The notes under the pieces were generated by a model. The model worked only from the letters and a program-made list of their open reading frames with translations. It did no database searches and had not been told where the DNA came from. Shown piece after piece: positions 1 through 8,852 of a DNA stretch of 64,000 nt. Position numbers and translations under genes: made by a program. Position 1 is the first letter of the stretch; the number at the start of each line of letters is the position of its first letter. This DNA comes from Bradyrhizobium sp. CCGB12 (GTDB lineage Bacteria; Pseudomonadota; Alphaproteobacteria; Rhizobiales; Xanthobacteraceae), in the NCBI RefSeq assembly GCF_024199845.1, contig NZ_JANADO010000001.1, positions 1,550,001 to 1,614,000 on the forward strand, in the 5' to 3' direction.

Positions 1-155
1 TTGGCCACCCCGAGGCTCGTGGTCGCCAGGGCCTCGAAGCCCATCGCCGCGAGCAGCTTCGCCGTACCGGCATCCCATGGATTGGGAATGATGAAGGCTC
101 CGGGCCGCTCGTGCAGCGCGCGAAATGCCGTCGCCTTGTCCAATTGGCTCGTCAT
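1..155 (-). CDS. Isocitrate lyase/PEP mutase family protein, N-terminal part
   Basis: Partial gene running off the left edge; only the first 51 residues are visible. It starts with ATG at 155 behind a GGAG-type ribosome site. The visible protein reads MTSQLDKATAFRALHE and continues with an IIPNPWDAGTAKLLAAMGF stretch, which is the hallmark N-terminal strand and helix of the phosphoenolpyruvate mutase/isocitrate lyase TIM-barrel superfamily (PrpB, carboxyphosphonoenolpyruvate mutase and relatives). Those enzymes make or break C-C or C-P bonds in 2-oxo acids with Mg2+. The catalytic Cys/KKCG region lies outside the window, so the exact reaction cannot be told. It is divergent from a LysR regulator with a shared operator, so that regulator probably controls it. 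Confidence 0.85.
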   Translation of the reverse strand, partial: MTSQLDKATAFRALHERPGAFIIPNPWDAGTAKLLAAMGFEALATTSLGVA

Positions 156-222
156 GGCTCGTCTCCGTGTTGTTCGTTCTGGCAGGCTTTAGGACCATTT
201 TCGTCATCCGCCAAATTTGTTA

Positions 223-235
223 TTCTTTGAAAGAA
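223..235. promoter_or_regulatory. Candidate LysR operator (T-N11-A palindrome)
   Basis: TTCTTTGAAAGAA is a perfect 6-1-6 inverted repeat that also fits the LysR-type T-N11-A consensus. It lies in the 105-bp gap between the divergent PEP-mutase-like gene and the LysR gene, the usual position for autoregulation plus activation of the divergent target. The assignment is by position and symmetry only. Confidence 0.6.
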
Positions 236-260
236 CATCAGTTTTTTGCATGAGGTCGAG

Positions 261-1232
261 ATGGACAGCGACGCCCTCAACACCTTTCTGACCATTCATC
301 GCAGGGGCGGGATCTCGAATGCCGCGAAATTCCTGCACCGTTCGCAGCCGGCGATTTCGCGCCGGATCGCCCTGCTGGAGCAGGAGCTCGGCGTGCCCTT
401 GTTCGAGCGCGTGGCCGGCCGCACCCGGCTCAGCGATGCCGGACGCGTGCTGATCCCCTATGCCGAGCGCGCGGTTGCCGCGGCGCAGGACGCCGAACAG
501 GCGATACGCGCGTTGACCAAGCAGAATTCGGGGCCGGTCTCGCTGGCCGTGACCGGCACGCTTGCCGATGGTCGCCTGTCGAGCATCATGAAGCGGTTTG
601 GCAGGGAAAATCCCGCCGTCACGCTGGCGTTGCGGACGGCGACCAGCGCGGAGGTCAGCGATCTCATCCGGCGCGGCGAGGCCACGATCGGCCTGCGCTA
701 CAACACCGATCGCGCCGGCGATCTCGCTTGCGAGCTGGTGCTGAGCGAGGCGTTGCAGGTCGTTTGTGCGCCGGACCATCCTCTGGCCGGAAAGCGCGTG
801 AAGCGTCTCGCAGAGCTTCGCGGCGAACGCTGGATCGCATTCCCGGAGACGCGCGGGCGTCGCGAGATCGCCGCGGCTCATGTGTTCGCGCTGTTTCTCA
901 CGCAGGGTCTCGGCGAAGTGGAGTGGACGGCCGTGGACAGCCTCACCGCGCAGAAGCGGCTCGTGGAATCGGGCTTTGGCCTTGCACTCCTGGCGCGAAG
1001 CCACGTGGCCGAGGAGCTGCGTGCGGCCTCGATCATGACGATCACCGTGGGCGATCTTGCCGCGGACCAGGACACCGTCCTCGTCACGCGTCGCGGCGGC
1101 TTTCTCAGCGCTGCCGCCGAGCGCCTGCTCGAGACCATCCGCCGCAACTATGCCGGACTGGACGTCTCGGCCAAGCGGGCCAGAAAGAGAGCGCCGGCGC
1201 GCAAGGGTATTGCGCGCCGGCGCCTTGGTTGA
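261..1232 (+). CDS. LysR family transcriptional regulator
   Basis: A 323-residue DNA-binding regulator. Residues about 5-62 form the LysR winged helix-turn-helix (ISNAAKFLHRSQPAISRRI, then LEQELGVPLFER). The rest is the periplasmic-binding-protein-like effector domain (about 90-300). The ATG at 261 is preferred because GAGGTCGAG precedes it; an in-frame TTG at 246 would add five residues. The last 15 or so residues are strongly basic (KRARKRAPARKGIARRRLG), an unusual tail that could add nonspecific DNA contact. The gene is divergent from the PEP-mutase-like gene, with a palindromic T-N11-A site between them, so it most likely controls that gene and itself. The effector is unknown. Confidence 0.93.
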   Translation: MDSDALNTFLTIHRRGGISNAAKFLHRSQPAISRRIALLEQELGVPLFERVAGRTRLSDAGRVLIPYAERAVAAAQDAEQAIRALTKQNSGPVSLAVTGTLADGRLSSIMKRFGRENPAVTLALRTATSAEVSDLIRRGEATIGLRYNTDRAGDLACELVLSEALQVVCAPDHPLAGKRVKRLAELRGERWIAFPETRGRREIAAAHVFALFLTQGLGEVEWTAVDSLTAQKRLVESGFGLALLARSHVAEELRAASIMTITVGDLAADQDTVLVTRRGGFLSAAAERLLETIRRNYAGLDVSAKRARKRAPARKGIARRRLG

Positions 1233-1237
1233 ATCAA

Positions 1238-1561
1238 TTATTTCCCGGCCTTCACCTCGGCGGCGGCCACGGCGATGAGCTCGCTCATCTTGGCGCGAAT
1301 CGCCTGTTCGGTGATGGCGACGTTCTTGGCGGCGAAATCGGCCGTCAGCTTGCGCAGGACGTCGGCATCGCCGGCTTCCTCAAAATCGGCCGCGACCACC
1401 TCCTTGGCATAGGCCATGGCGGCCTCGCCCGTGATTCCGAGCTTCTCCGCCGCCCACAGGCCGAGTAGCCGGTTGCGACGGGCTTCTGCCTTGAATTTCT
1501 GCTCCTCGTCGAGGGCGAACTTCTTCTCGAAACCTTCCTGGCGCTTGTCGAACTCGCTCAT
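1238..1561 (-). CDS. DUF1476 protein, likely F1-ATPase inhibitory zeta subunit
   Basis: A 107-residue soluble helical protein beginning MSEFDKRQEGFEKKF. The FKAEARRNRLLGLWAAEKLG stretch is the diagnostic core of DUF1476. In Paracoccus the member of this family is the zeta subunit, which plugs the F1 catalytic interface to block ATP hydrolysis; here that role is inferred from family membership. Length matches the family. An in-frame TTG at 1573 would add four residues, but homologues begin at the chosen Met. It converges on the LysR gene with a 5-bp gap and is divergent from purC. No other ATP synthase gene is in the window. Confidence 0.9.
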   Translation of the reverse strand: MSEFDKRQEGFEKKFALDEEQKFKAEARRNRLLGLWAAEKLGITGEAAMAYAKEVVAADFEEAGDADVLRKLTADFAAKNVAITEQAIRAKMSELIAVAAAEVKAGK

Positions 1562-1868
1562 GCCGTGTTCCAAATCCCTTTTGATGCGGGCACCTTACGT
1601 TGCGGCGTCCCGGGCTCGTGCCTACATAGATAGCAGGAAAGGGCAAAACAACGGGCCGTTAAGCCGCAGGCAAGACGGTATAAGTTGGCGCCGGACGGCC
1701 GGATCGATTGTGCTTGGACGGCCAATCGGATAGGTTGCCTGGAGGCTTGGTTCCCGTTCTGTTTCCGCGGGTTCCCAGCCGTTCACGGCAGCTCCGCTGT
1801 GGGTTCGTAATCCTAGTCAACCGGAGCACACCAATTTCATGGATTTCAACAAAACACGGTACATCCCC
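1562..1868. other. Intergenic region between DUF1476 and purC
   Basis: About 300 bp with no credible gene. It must hold the divergent promoters for DUF1476 and purC. A TATAAG hexamer at 1679-1684 could be a -10 box for purC, but I found no confident -35 partner. No convincing riboswitch fold or terminator is visible. Confidence 0.4.
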
Positions 1869-2636
1869 ATGAGCCGTCGGCGTCGCATTTATGAAGGCAA
1901 GGCAAAGGTTCTCTATGAAGGCCCGGAACCCGGCACTCTGATCCAGCACTTCAAGGACGACGCCACCGCGTTCAACGCGAAAAAGCATCAGGTGATCGAG
2001 GGCAAGGGTGTCCTCAACAACCGGATCTCGGAGTACCTGTTTCAGCACCTCAACGACATCGGGGTGCCGACCCATTTCATCCGCCGCCTCAACATGCGCG
2101 AACAGTTGATTCGCGAGGTCGAGATCGTGCCGCTGGAAGTGGTGGTGCGGAACGTTGCCGCCGGCTCGCTGTCGCAGCGCCTCGGCATCGAGGAGGGCAC
2201 GCAGCTGCCCCGTTCGATCATCGAATTCTACTACAAGAACGACCAGCTCAACGACCCCATGGTGTCGGAAGAGCACATCACCGCCTTCGGCTGGGCGACG
2301 CCGCAGGAGATCGACGACATCATGGCGCTCGCCATCCGCGTCAACGACTTCCTCACCGGCCTCTTCCTCGGCATCGGCATCCGCCTCGTCGACTTCAAGA
2401 TGGAGTGCGGGCGCCTGTTCGAGAACGAGATGATGCGGATCATCGTCGCCGACGAGATCTCGCCGGATAGCTGCCGCCTGTGGGACATCAAGTCGAACGA
2501 GAAGCTCGACAAGGATCGTTTCCGCCGCGACCTCGGTGGCCTGCTCGAGGCCTACACGGAAGTCGCAAAGCGCCTCGGCATCCTCATGGAGAACGAGCGT
2601 CCGCAGGGCACGGGCCCGGTGCTGGTGAAGAGCTAA
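1869..2636 (+). CDS. purC: Phosphoribosylaminoimidazole-succinocarboxamide synthase (PurC)
   Basis: Converts CAIR plus aspartate and ATP into SAICAR in cytosolic de novo purine synthesis. The 255-residue product has the N-terminal [20 protein letters not shown]-grasp-like loop, the central signature region [14 protein letters not shown] and the active-site block [15 protein letters not shown]. The ATG at 1869 is chosen because homologues begin Met-Ser/Asn-Arg-Arg-Arg-Arg; an in-frame ATG at 1839 would add ten unconserved residues ([10 protein letters not shown]). It is the first gene of the purine run, followed after 15 bp by purS. Confidence 0.97.
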   Translation: MSRRRRIYEGKAKVLYEGPEPGTLIQHFKDDATAFNAKKHQVIEGKGVLNNRISEYLFQHLNDIGVPTHFIRRLNMREQLIREVEIVPLEVVVRNVAAGSLSQRLGIEEGTQLPRSIIEFYYKNDQLNDPMVSEEHITAFGWATPQEIDDIMALAIRVNDFLTGLFLGIGIRLVDFKMECGRLFENEMMRIIVADEISPDSCRLWDIKSNEKLDKDRFRRDLGGLLEAYTEVAKRLGILMENERPQGTGPVLVKS

Positions 2637-2651
2637 GAGGGAACTACCGAC

Positions 2652-2894
2652 GTGAAGGCACGTGTCACCGTTACCCTGAAGACGGGCATCCTCGATCCCC
2701 AAGGCAAGGCCATCGAAGGCGCGCTGAAGTCGCTCGGCGTCGATGGCGTCGCCAGCGTGCGCCAGGGCAAGGTGTTCGACATCGAGCTCGCCGGCGCCGA
2801 CAAGACCAAGGCCGAAGCCGCGCTGAAGGAAGCCGCCGACAAGCTGCTGGCGAACACCGTGATCGAGAATTATGCGATCGAGATGAAGGCATAA
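2652..2894 (+). CDS. purS: Phosphoribosylformylglycinamidine synthase subunit PurS
   Basis: An 80-residue small subunit of the three-part FGAM synthase (PurS-PurQ-PurL). It bridges the glutaminase PurQ to the synthetase PurL and helps channel ammonia. The sequence has the family pattern MKARVTVTLKTGILDPQGKA and VRQGKVFDIEL, and the length is typical. It uses a GTG start at 2652, 15 bp after purC, so it is probably cotranscribed with purC. Its partners purQ (4354) and purL (14320) lie further along, separated by inserted genes. Confidence 0.96.
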   Translation: MKARVTVTLKTGILDPQGKAIEGALKSLGVDGVASVRQGKVFDIELAGADKTKAEAALKEAADKLLANTVIENYAIEMKA

Positions 2895-2905
2895 CAGGTG
2901 CGCAA

Positions 2906-3160
2906 ATGCCCGACGTGACGGCAGAGCTCATGTTCGAGGTGTTAAAATCGATCCAGGCGCGGCTGGCGCAGGTCGATGGCAAGATCGATGAAATGAAGCA
3001 GGAAATGTCGGCGTTGCGCATTTCCCAGAACGCGGCCCGTCAGGAGATCACCAGCGTCTTTCAGGAGATTTCCGGAATTCACGCCACGCTGGTGAGGCAT
3101 GAAGGGCGGCTCGATCGTATCGAGCAGCGGCTTGAACTCAGCGAGGCAACGGTCCGCTGA
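2906..3160 (+). CDS. Small coiled-coil protein of unknown function
   Basis: An 84-residue protein starting at ATG 2906, 11 bp after purS, so likely in the same transcript. It is almost wholly amphipathic helix: LKSIQARLAQVDGKIDEMKQ, then a run ending HEGRLDRIEQRLELSE. The heptad-like spacing of L/I/V suggests a coiled-coil oligomer. It has no membrane segment, signal peptide or cysteine. I do not recognise a function. Its position between purS and corA may be accidental or may reflect an accessory cytosolic scaffold. Confidence 0.7.
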   Translation: MPDVTAELMFEVLKSIQARLAQVDGKIDEMKQEMSALRISQNAARQEITSVFQEISGIHATLVRHEGRLDRIEQRLELSEATVR

Positions 3161-3168
3161 GATCTTGC

Positions 3169-4185
3169 TCACAGCCACCCGGCGCGGCGAAAACGCCAAT
3201 ACAGCGCGCCGCATGCGGTCAGCATCACGCCGAGCAGCATGTAATAGCCGTACTCCCATTCCAGCTCCGGCATGTGCTTGAAGTTCATGCCGTAGATGCC
3301 GGCGAGCGCGGTCGGGATGGCGATGATCGCGAGCCAGGAGGCGAGCTTCTTGGACACCGCCGTCTCCTGGGCCTGGCCGACCAAAAGGCTCGCCTCGAAG
3401 GCGAAGGCCAGCACCTCGCGCATGGAATCGATGCGCTCCTGGATGTTGCGGACATGGTCGGTGACGTCGCGGAAGAGGGGCTGCATCGTCGCGCGCACCA
3501 TCGACAGCTCATCGTGCTCGAGACGGCGGCAGACCTCCACCAGCGGCCCGATCGCGTTGCGAAGCTTTAACAGGTCACGGCGCAGCATGTAGAGCCGCTC
3601 GATCTGCGCCTTGCTGATCGCGTGCGCGAGCACGTCGTCCTCGATCTCCTCGATCTCTTCGTGAATGCTCTCCAGCACCGGCGAGTAATTGTCGACGATG
3701 AAATCGAGAATGGCGTAGAGGATGTAGTCCTCACCGCGCGCGAGCGCCCGCGGGCAGCTTTCGCAGCGTTCGCGCACCGGTGTGTAGGACGTCGAGGCGC
3801 CGTGACGCACCGAGACCAGATAGCCGTCGCCGACGAAAATGTGCGTTTCGCCGAAGGCGATCCGGCCCTCGATCAATTGCGCGGTGCGCGCGACGATGAA
3901 CAGGGCCTCGCCATATTGCTCGATCTTGGGCCGCTGATGGGCGTGGTTGGCGTCCTCGATCGCGAGTTCGTGCAGGTCGAACTGCTTCTGCACCGCGCCG
4001 AGCAGCGCCATGTCGGGCTCGTGCAGGCCGATCCAGACCACGTGGCCGGGCTTGGCCCGCCAGCTCGAGGCCTCGCTGATCGCGATATTGGCAATGCGCC
4101 GGCCGTCGACATAAGCGCCGGCAGCGACGACGCCCTCGGCGGACACCGGTTCGGAGGGGGAGGTGGGCAGCGACGGGACGTTCAT
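3169..4185 (-). CDS. CorA family divalent cation (Mg2+/Co2+) channel
   Basis: A 338-residue inner-membrane channel. It has a long cytoplasmic N-terminal alpha/beta funnel and stalk helices (EIEEIEDDVLAHAISKAQIERLY) and two C-terminal membrane segments. The CorA signature YGMNF (GMN selectivity motif) closes the first segment at about residue 306, and the second segment ends RFRRAGWL. The ATG at 4185 is preferred over an upstream in-frame TTG at 4203. It sits on the opposite strand between the small coiled-coil gene and purQ, interrupting the purine cluster. Substrate specificity among Mg2+, Co2+ and Ni2+ cannot be decided from sequence. Confidence 0.95.
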   Translation of the reverse strand: MNVPSLPTSPSEPVSAEGVVAAGAYVDGRRIANIAISEASSWRAKPGHVVWIGLHEPDMALLGAVQKQFDLHELAIEDANHAHQRPKIEQYGEALFIVARTAQLIEGRIAFGETHIFVGDGYLVSVRHGASTSYTPVRERCESCPRALARGEDYILYAILDFIVDNYSPVLESIHEEIEEIEDDVLAHAISKAQIERLYMLRRDLLKLRNAIGPLVEVCRRLEHDELSMVRATMQPLFRDVTDHVRNIQERIDSMREVLAFAFEASLLVGQAQETAVSKKLASWLAIIAIPTALAGIYGMNFKHMPELEWEYGYYMLLGVMLTACGALYWRFRRAGWL

Positions 4186-4353
4186 GGCTTCAATCCCGGG
4201 CAAATCGAGCGGTCAGACTGCGCGCGACTCTCGCCTGTGTACAAGGGTCTCTGCCGAGGCTAGCACTGGTAAAATCCCCGTCAAATGGTTATGTCTCTTC
4301 ACGAATTGGCCCGTCGGCCAACCCGATTCCCAGCCCCGTCGGAACCTTAAGCC

Positions 4354-5055
4354 ATGAAAGCCGCCATCCTCGTCTTTCCCGGAATCAACCGCGAGCGCGA
4401 CATGGCGCGTGCCCTAAGACTGATCTCCGGCAGCGAGCCCGCGATGGTCTGGCATGCCGAGACCTCGCTGCCGGCGGGCACGGATCTCGTGGTGGTGCCC
4501 GGCGGTTTCTCCTACGGCGATTACCTGCGCTGCGGCGCGATCGCGGCGCGAGCCCCGGTGATGGATGCGGTGCGCGACTATGCGGCCAAAGGCGGCCTCG
4601 TGCTCGGCGTCTGCAACGGCTTTCAGATCCTCTGCGAGTCCGGCCTGTTGCCGGGCGTCCTGATGCGCAACGCGCGACTGAAATTCATCTGCCACGACGT
4701 GCATCTGCGCGTCGAGCGTTCCGACACGCCGTTCACCCGCGGCTACAATGCGGGCCAGGTGATCCGCGTGCCCGTCGCCCATGGCGAGGGCAATTACGAG
4801 GCGGACGAGGAGACGATCAAGCGGCTCGAAGGTGAGGGGCGGGTGCTCTATCGCTACTGCTCCGCCGACGGCGTCGTCGACGAGGCGCACAACATCAACG
4901 GCGCGGCGCATTCCATCGCCGGCATCGTCAACGACAAGGGCAACGTGCTCGGCATGATGCCGCATCCCGAAAACCACGTCGAAGACATCATGGGCTGTAC
5001 CGACGGCCGCGGCCTGTTCGCCGGCCTCGTCCAGCATCTGGAAAAAGCCGCGTGA
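4354..5055 (+). CDS. purQ: Phosphoribosylformylglycinamidine synthase subunit PurQ (glutaminase)
   Basis: Class I glutamine amidotransferase subunit of FGAM synthase, 233 residues; it releases ammonia from glutamine for PurL. The nucleophile elbow [10 protein letters not shown] holds the catalytic Cys, and [11 protein letters not shown] near the C-terminus supplies the His and Glu of the triad. [20 protein letters not shown] forms the oxyanion and structural core. The stop overlaps the GTG start of the next gene by four bases (GTGA), implying translational coupling to a BugT-type binding protein, which is an unusual neighbour. Confidence 0.97.
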   Translation: MKAAILVFPGINRERDMARALRLISGSEPAMVWHAETSLPAGTDLVVVPGGFSYGDYLRCGAIAARAPVMDAVRDYAAKGGLVLGVCNGFQILCESGLLPGVLMRNARLKFICHDVHLRVERSDTPFTRGYNAGQVIRVPVAHGEGNYEADEETIKRLEGEGRVLYRYCSADGVVDEAHNINGAAHSIAGIVNDKGNVLGMMPHPENHVEDIMGCTDGRGLFAGLVQHLEKAA

Positions 5056-6026
5056 TCTCGTTCGTGCTGAAGCGATCGCTCGCCGCGCTCGCGGCGGTGT
5101 CGCTTGCAACTGCTGCGTTCGCACAGGAATATCCAAAACGTCCGATCACCATGATCGTGCCGTTTGCGGCCGGCGGCACCTCGGACGTGATCGCGCGCAC
5201 GGTCGCCGAGCAGATGGGTATCGCGCTCGGCCAGACCATCGTGATCGAGAACGTCGCCGGTGCCGGAGGATCGACCGCGCTGGCGCGCGCCTCCCGCGCC
5301 GAGCCCGACGGCTATACGCTCGCGATCGGTAATGCCGGCACCAATGCCGCGACCTACACGATCTATCCAAAGCTGCCGTTCACGCCGGAGTCCTTTGTTC
5401 CGATCGCCATGGTGGCAAAGACGTTCGGGATCATCGCGCTGCGCAAGGATTTTCCGGCAAAGGACCTGAAGGAGTTCATCGCCTACGCCAAGGCGAACCC
5501 GGGCAAGATCAATCTCGGCCATGCCGGCGTCGGCTCGTCGAACTACTTGATCTGCAAGAGTTTCGTTACGGCCGCCGGGATCGACGCGACGCTGGTCGGC
5601 TATCGCGGCGCTGCGCCCGCGCTGACCGATGCGGTCGGCAGCCAGATCGACGGCGTCTGCGATGCGGCCGCCTCCGTCTCGCAATCGATCAACGAAAAGC
5701 TGGTGAAGGGGCTGGTGGTCGGCTCAACCGTGCGCCTCGCCACGCTGCCCGATCTGCCGACATCGGCCGAAGCGGGCCTGCCCGAATTCGAGGCGCAGGG
5801 CTGGAACGGGCTGTTCGCACCCAAGGGCACGCCGCCGGCCGTCATCGCCAAGCTGAATGCGGCGGCGCGTACGGCTGTGGAAACCGATGCGGTGAAGAAG
5901 CGCTTTGCCGACCTTTCGACCGTTGCGCCTGATCCCGATGAGCACACACCCGAGGTGCTGCAAAAGCTCGTGACGCGTGACGTTGAGAAATATCGGAAAA
6001 TGCTGGCGGACGACGCCAAGCAATAG
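5052..6026 (+). CDS. BugT/TctC-type tripartite tricarboxylate transporter binding protein
   Basis: A 324-residue periplasmic solute receptor. It has a cleavable Sec signal ([20 protein letters not shown], then [20 protein letters not shown]). YPxRPIxxIVPFxxGGxxD is the classical Bug family opening, followed by [14 protein letters not shown] and [12 protein letters not shown]. Bug proteins bind carboxylates or similar metabolites and deliver them to TctAB membrane partners. No TctA or TctB is present here, so this is an orphan receptor. The GTG start at 5052 overlaps the purQ stop by four bases. The ligand cannot be predicted. Confidence 0.95.
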   Translation: MISFVLKRSLAALAAVSLATAAFAQEYPKRPITMIVPFAAGGTSDVIARTVAEQMGIALGQTIVIENVAGAGGSTALARASRAEPDGYTLAIGNAGTNAATYTIYPKLPFTPESFVPIAMVAKTFGIIALRKDFPAKDLKEFIAYAKANPGKINLGHAGVGSSNYLICKSFVTAAGIDATLVGYRGAAPALTDAVGSQIDGVCDAAASVSQSINEKLVKGLVVGSTVRLATLPDLPTSAEAGLPEFEAQGWNGLFAPKGTPPAVIAKLNAAARTAVETDAVKKRFADLSTVAPDPDEHTPEVLQKLVTRDVEKYRKMLADDAKQ

Positions 6027-6206
6027 CGGCCTTGGCTGCGATCTCATGAACCTGCATCGCGTTTGCGATGACTGACTCCTCGTCGCCATCAAGGCGTGCG
6101 CGTCCGAGATCGCCGATTTCCGCAGGAAGAAGCAACTCAAAGTTGTTTCATTGCGCCAGTTGCGATATCAGGATGCCCGCGCTGTCGTTGTGCTCCTGGA
6201 TGTCAC

Positions 6207-6944
6207 ATGCCCGTCGCTTTGGTCGTTCTGCTGCTCGATATCACGCTGATCTATCACGCCTCGCGAACCGGCCGGTTGCGGCCCTGGGCCTTCATCATCC
6301 TGATGGTGCCGCTGATGGGCGCGCTCGCCTATATCGCGGTCGAGCTCATTCCCGAATGGTTTTCCAGCCCCGGCGCGCGTCAGGCGCGCCAGCGTGTCGC
6401 CAACCGGCTCGATCCGGAAAAGCGCTATCGCGAGCTATCCGACCAATTGGCCGGCACCGACACCATCGCCAATCGCGCGGCGCTGGCGGAAGAGTGTGCA
6501 AATATCGGCCGGTTCAGCGAAGCGGAAGCGCACTATGACCACATCCTGAAGCTGCCCATGGGCCACGATCCCGCCTATGCGCTCCGCAAGGCGCAGGTCG
6601 AGTTTTCCGCCAAGCGCCCCGCCGACGCGCTCGCGACGCTGGACGATCTCCAGAAGCAATGGCCGGACTTCGATTCCGCCGACGCGCATCTCTTATATGC
6701 CCGCGCGCTGGCGGAGGTCGGACGGCTCGACGAAGCGCTCGAGGAATATCATGCGCTTGCCGGCTACTTCCCCGGCGCCGAAGCGCGGGTGCGCTACGGC
6801 ATGCTGTTGCAAATGGTCGGCCGCACCGCCGAAGCGCGCATGGTCTTCAACGAGCTCCTGATCCAGATGCGCCGCGCGCCAAAATATCTGCGCAAGGCGC
6901 AGGCCGAGTGGCTGTCGATCGCCGAGAAGCAGCTGTCGGCCTGA
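6207..6944 (+). CDS. Membrane-anchored TPR protein
   Basis: A 245-residue protein. Residues 1-21 (MPVALVVLLLDITLIYHAS) and about 29-48 are hydrophobic and resemble the short phospholipase-D-nuclease-like N-terminal membrane module. The remainder is helical with tetratricopeptide-like repeats: NRAALAEECANIGRFSEAEA, PADALATLDDLQKQWP, then LLYARALAEVGRLDEALEEY. It is probably an inner-membrane scaffold with a cytoplasmic TPR domain. The ATG at 6207 is chosen because GGA lies 6 nt upstream and the preceding in-frame stretch is Cys/Pro-rich and unlike coding sequence. The partner is unknown. Confidence 0.8.
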   Translation: MPVALVVLLLDITLIYHASRTGRLRPWAFIILMVPLMGALAYIAVELIPEWFSSPGARQARQRVANRLDPEKRYRELSDQLAGTDTIANRAALAEECANIGRFSEAEAHYDHILKLPMGHDPAYALRKAQVEFSAKRPADALATLDDLQKQWPDFDSADAHLLYARALAEVGRLDEALEEYHALAGYFPGAEARVRYGMLLQMVGRTAEARMVFNELLIQMRRAPKYLRKAQAEWLSIAEKQLSA

Positions 6945-6971
6945 AGTGGCGTGCCAGGTAGAACGGCTATC

Positions 6972-8852
6972 TCATAGAAATGCCAGCGATATCCAGGGTA
7001 CGAAGGTGATCAGCAGCAGGCCCAGGAACAGCCAGGCGAGATAGATCCAGATCCGGCGCATGCCGGCATCCGGCGGAACGTTGCCGATGATGCAGGCGGC
7101 ATAGTAGCAGAGGCCGAACGGCGGCGCGAACAGGCCGAGGCCCATCGCGAGGATCACCACCATCGCATAGTGCACCTCGTGGATGCCGAACTGCGTCGCC
7201 ACCGGAAACAGCAGCGGGCCGAACAGCACGATGGCCGGGATGCCCTCCAGCACGCTGCCGAGCACGATGAAGGCGACCACGGAGATCAGCAGGAAGCCCC
7301 ACGCTCCGCCGGGCACGCCGGCCATGCGAGCCGCCAGATCGTGCGAGAAGCCGGATTGCGCCAGTGCCCAGGCCATCGCGCTCGCGGCACCCACGATGAA
7401 CAGGATCGAGCCGGACAGTGAGGCGGTCTGCACCAGCATCGGCAGCACATTCTTCCAGGTCAGGCTGCCGCGATAGATGATGAGGCCGAGCACGAGGCAA
7501 TAGGCGATGCCGATGGTCGAGACTTCGGTGGCGGTCGCAAAGCCCTCGACCACCGCGCTGCGGATCAGGAACGGCAGGGCCAGGGCCGGGAGCGCGGCCC
7601 AGAACGTCCTTGCCACCACCGACATGGGCGCGCGCGCGACCCTGATCGCAGCATTCTCCTCCGCGCCCGCGCGATAGCGCGCGACGAAGGCAAGCACGAT
7701 CGCCAGCACGATCCCCGGGAGGATGCCGGCGGTGAACAGTGCGGCGATCGACACGCCGGTGACGGAGGCGATCGCGATCAGAACGATCGAGGGCGGAATG
7801 GTCTCGCTCATCGCGCCTGACGCCGCGAGCAGCGAGACCAGCTCTCCATCCTTCATTCCGCGCTTGCGCATCTCGGGAAACAGCACCGGGGCGATCGCCG
7901 CCATGTCGGCGGTCTTGGAGCCGGAGATGCCCGAGACCAGCAGCATGGCGCCGAGCATCACATAGGACAGCCCGCCCCGGACATGGCCGAGCACAGAGGC
8001 GAGGAACGCGACCATGACGCGCGCCATGCCGGTCTGCTCGACCAGTTGTCCCAGCAGCACGAACAGCGGCACCGCGAGCAGGATCAGCGAGCTCATGCCC
8101 TCGTCGATCCGCCCGACCACGACCAGCAGCGGCGTCCGTGTCGTGGTCAGCAGGAAGGCGACCGTCGCAAGACAAAAGGAAAACGCGATCGGCACGCCCG
8201 CCATCACGGCGCAGCCGAGCAGACCGACGAAGAAGATCAGCAGATTCCAGTTGCCAAGGGATTTCAGCGAGGGACCTGCGAGATAGAGCACGCCGGCCAT
8301 CGCCGCAAACAGGACGGCGACGCCGAGCAGGTCCTTCGCCGACCGCTTGACGAGCGTGAGGCAGATGCTGGCGAGGGCGATGATGCAGCCGACCGGTATG
8401 GCGGCGGCGCGAACCATGCCGGACCAGCCGAGCGCCGGCGTCTCCACGAAGGCCTGGTCCTCCACATAATCCAGCGCGGGATGCAGGATGATCGCGAGGA
8501 ACAGCGCAACCCCGCCGGCCGCGAGCGTCGAGGCCCAGGCCTCCGCGCGCGGCGACAAATACGAGGTGAAGAAGGTCAGGCGCATATGCGCCGAGCGCTG
8601 CACGGCGATGGCGCTGCCGAGCATCGCCAGCCACAGGAACAGGATGGAGGCGAGCTCGTCCGACCAGATGATCGGCCGGTGGAAGATCCCGCGCGCGACG
8701 ATGCCGGCGAACAGGATGATGACCTCGGCGATCACGGCGATCGCGGCCGGGATCTCCACCAGCCAGCGCAGCGACTGCTCCAGCCAGCGTCCGCGCAACG
8801 GCCGCGCCTCGCCGAGCGTCACCGTATCAGGCGTGCCGACCACGGCGCTCAT
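6972..8852 (-). CDS. TRAP transporter fused permease (DctQ-DctM)
   Basis: A 626-residue inner-membrane protein joining the small (DctQ, about residues 20-180) and large (DctM, about 205-620) subunits of a TRAP transporter. The DctQ part shows the family pattern IIWSDELASILFLWLAMLGS. The DctM part begins GCAVMAGVPIAFSFCLA and carries LVSGISGSKTADMAAI and SGAMSETIPPSIVLIAI. TRAP systems take up carboxylates with a Na+ or H+ gradient. The ATG at 8852 overlaps the stop of the binding-protein gene (ATGA), giving tight coupling with dctP. The divergent LysR gene at 10160 is the likely regulator. Confidence 0.95.
   Translation of the reverse strand: MSAVVGTPDTVTLGEARPLRGRWLEQSLRWLVEIPAAIAVIAEVIILFAGIVARGIFHRPIIWSDELASILFLWLAMLGSAIAVQRSAHMRLTFFTSYLSPRAEAWASTLAAGGVALFLAIILHPALDYVEDQAFVETPALGWSGMVRAAAIPVGCIIALASICLTLVKRSAKDLLGVAVLFAAMAGVLYLAGPSLKSLGNWNLLIFFVGLLGCAVMAGVPIAFSFCLATVAFLLTTTRTPLLVVVGRIDEGMSSLILLAVPLFVLLGQLVEQTGMARVMVAFLASVLGHVRGGLSYVMLGAMLLVSGISGSKTADMAAIAPVLFPEMRKRGMKDGELVSLLAASGAMSETIPPSIVLIAIASVTGVSIAALFTAGILPGIVLAIVLAFVARYRAGAEENAAIRVARAPMSVVARTFWAALPALALPFLIRSAVVEGFATATEVSTIGIAYCLVLGLIIYRGSLTWKNVLPMLVQTASLSGSILFIVGAASAMAWALAQSGFSHDLAARMAGVPGGAWGFLLISVVAFIVLGSVLEGIPAIVLFGPLLFPVATQFGIHEVHYAMVVILAMGLGLFAPPFGLCYYAACIIGNVPPDAGMRRIWIYLAWLFLGLLLITFVPWISLAFL

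Noticed and set aside
2480..3160. 226-codon frame over the end of purC and all of purS
   Set aside because: Only the last 84 codons (from ATG 2906) look like protein; the rest is a shadow of purC and purS.
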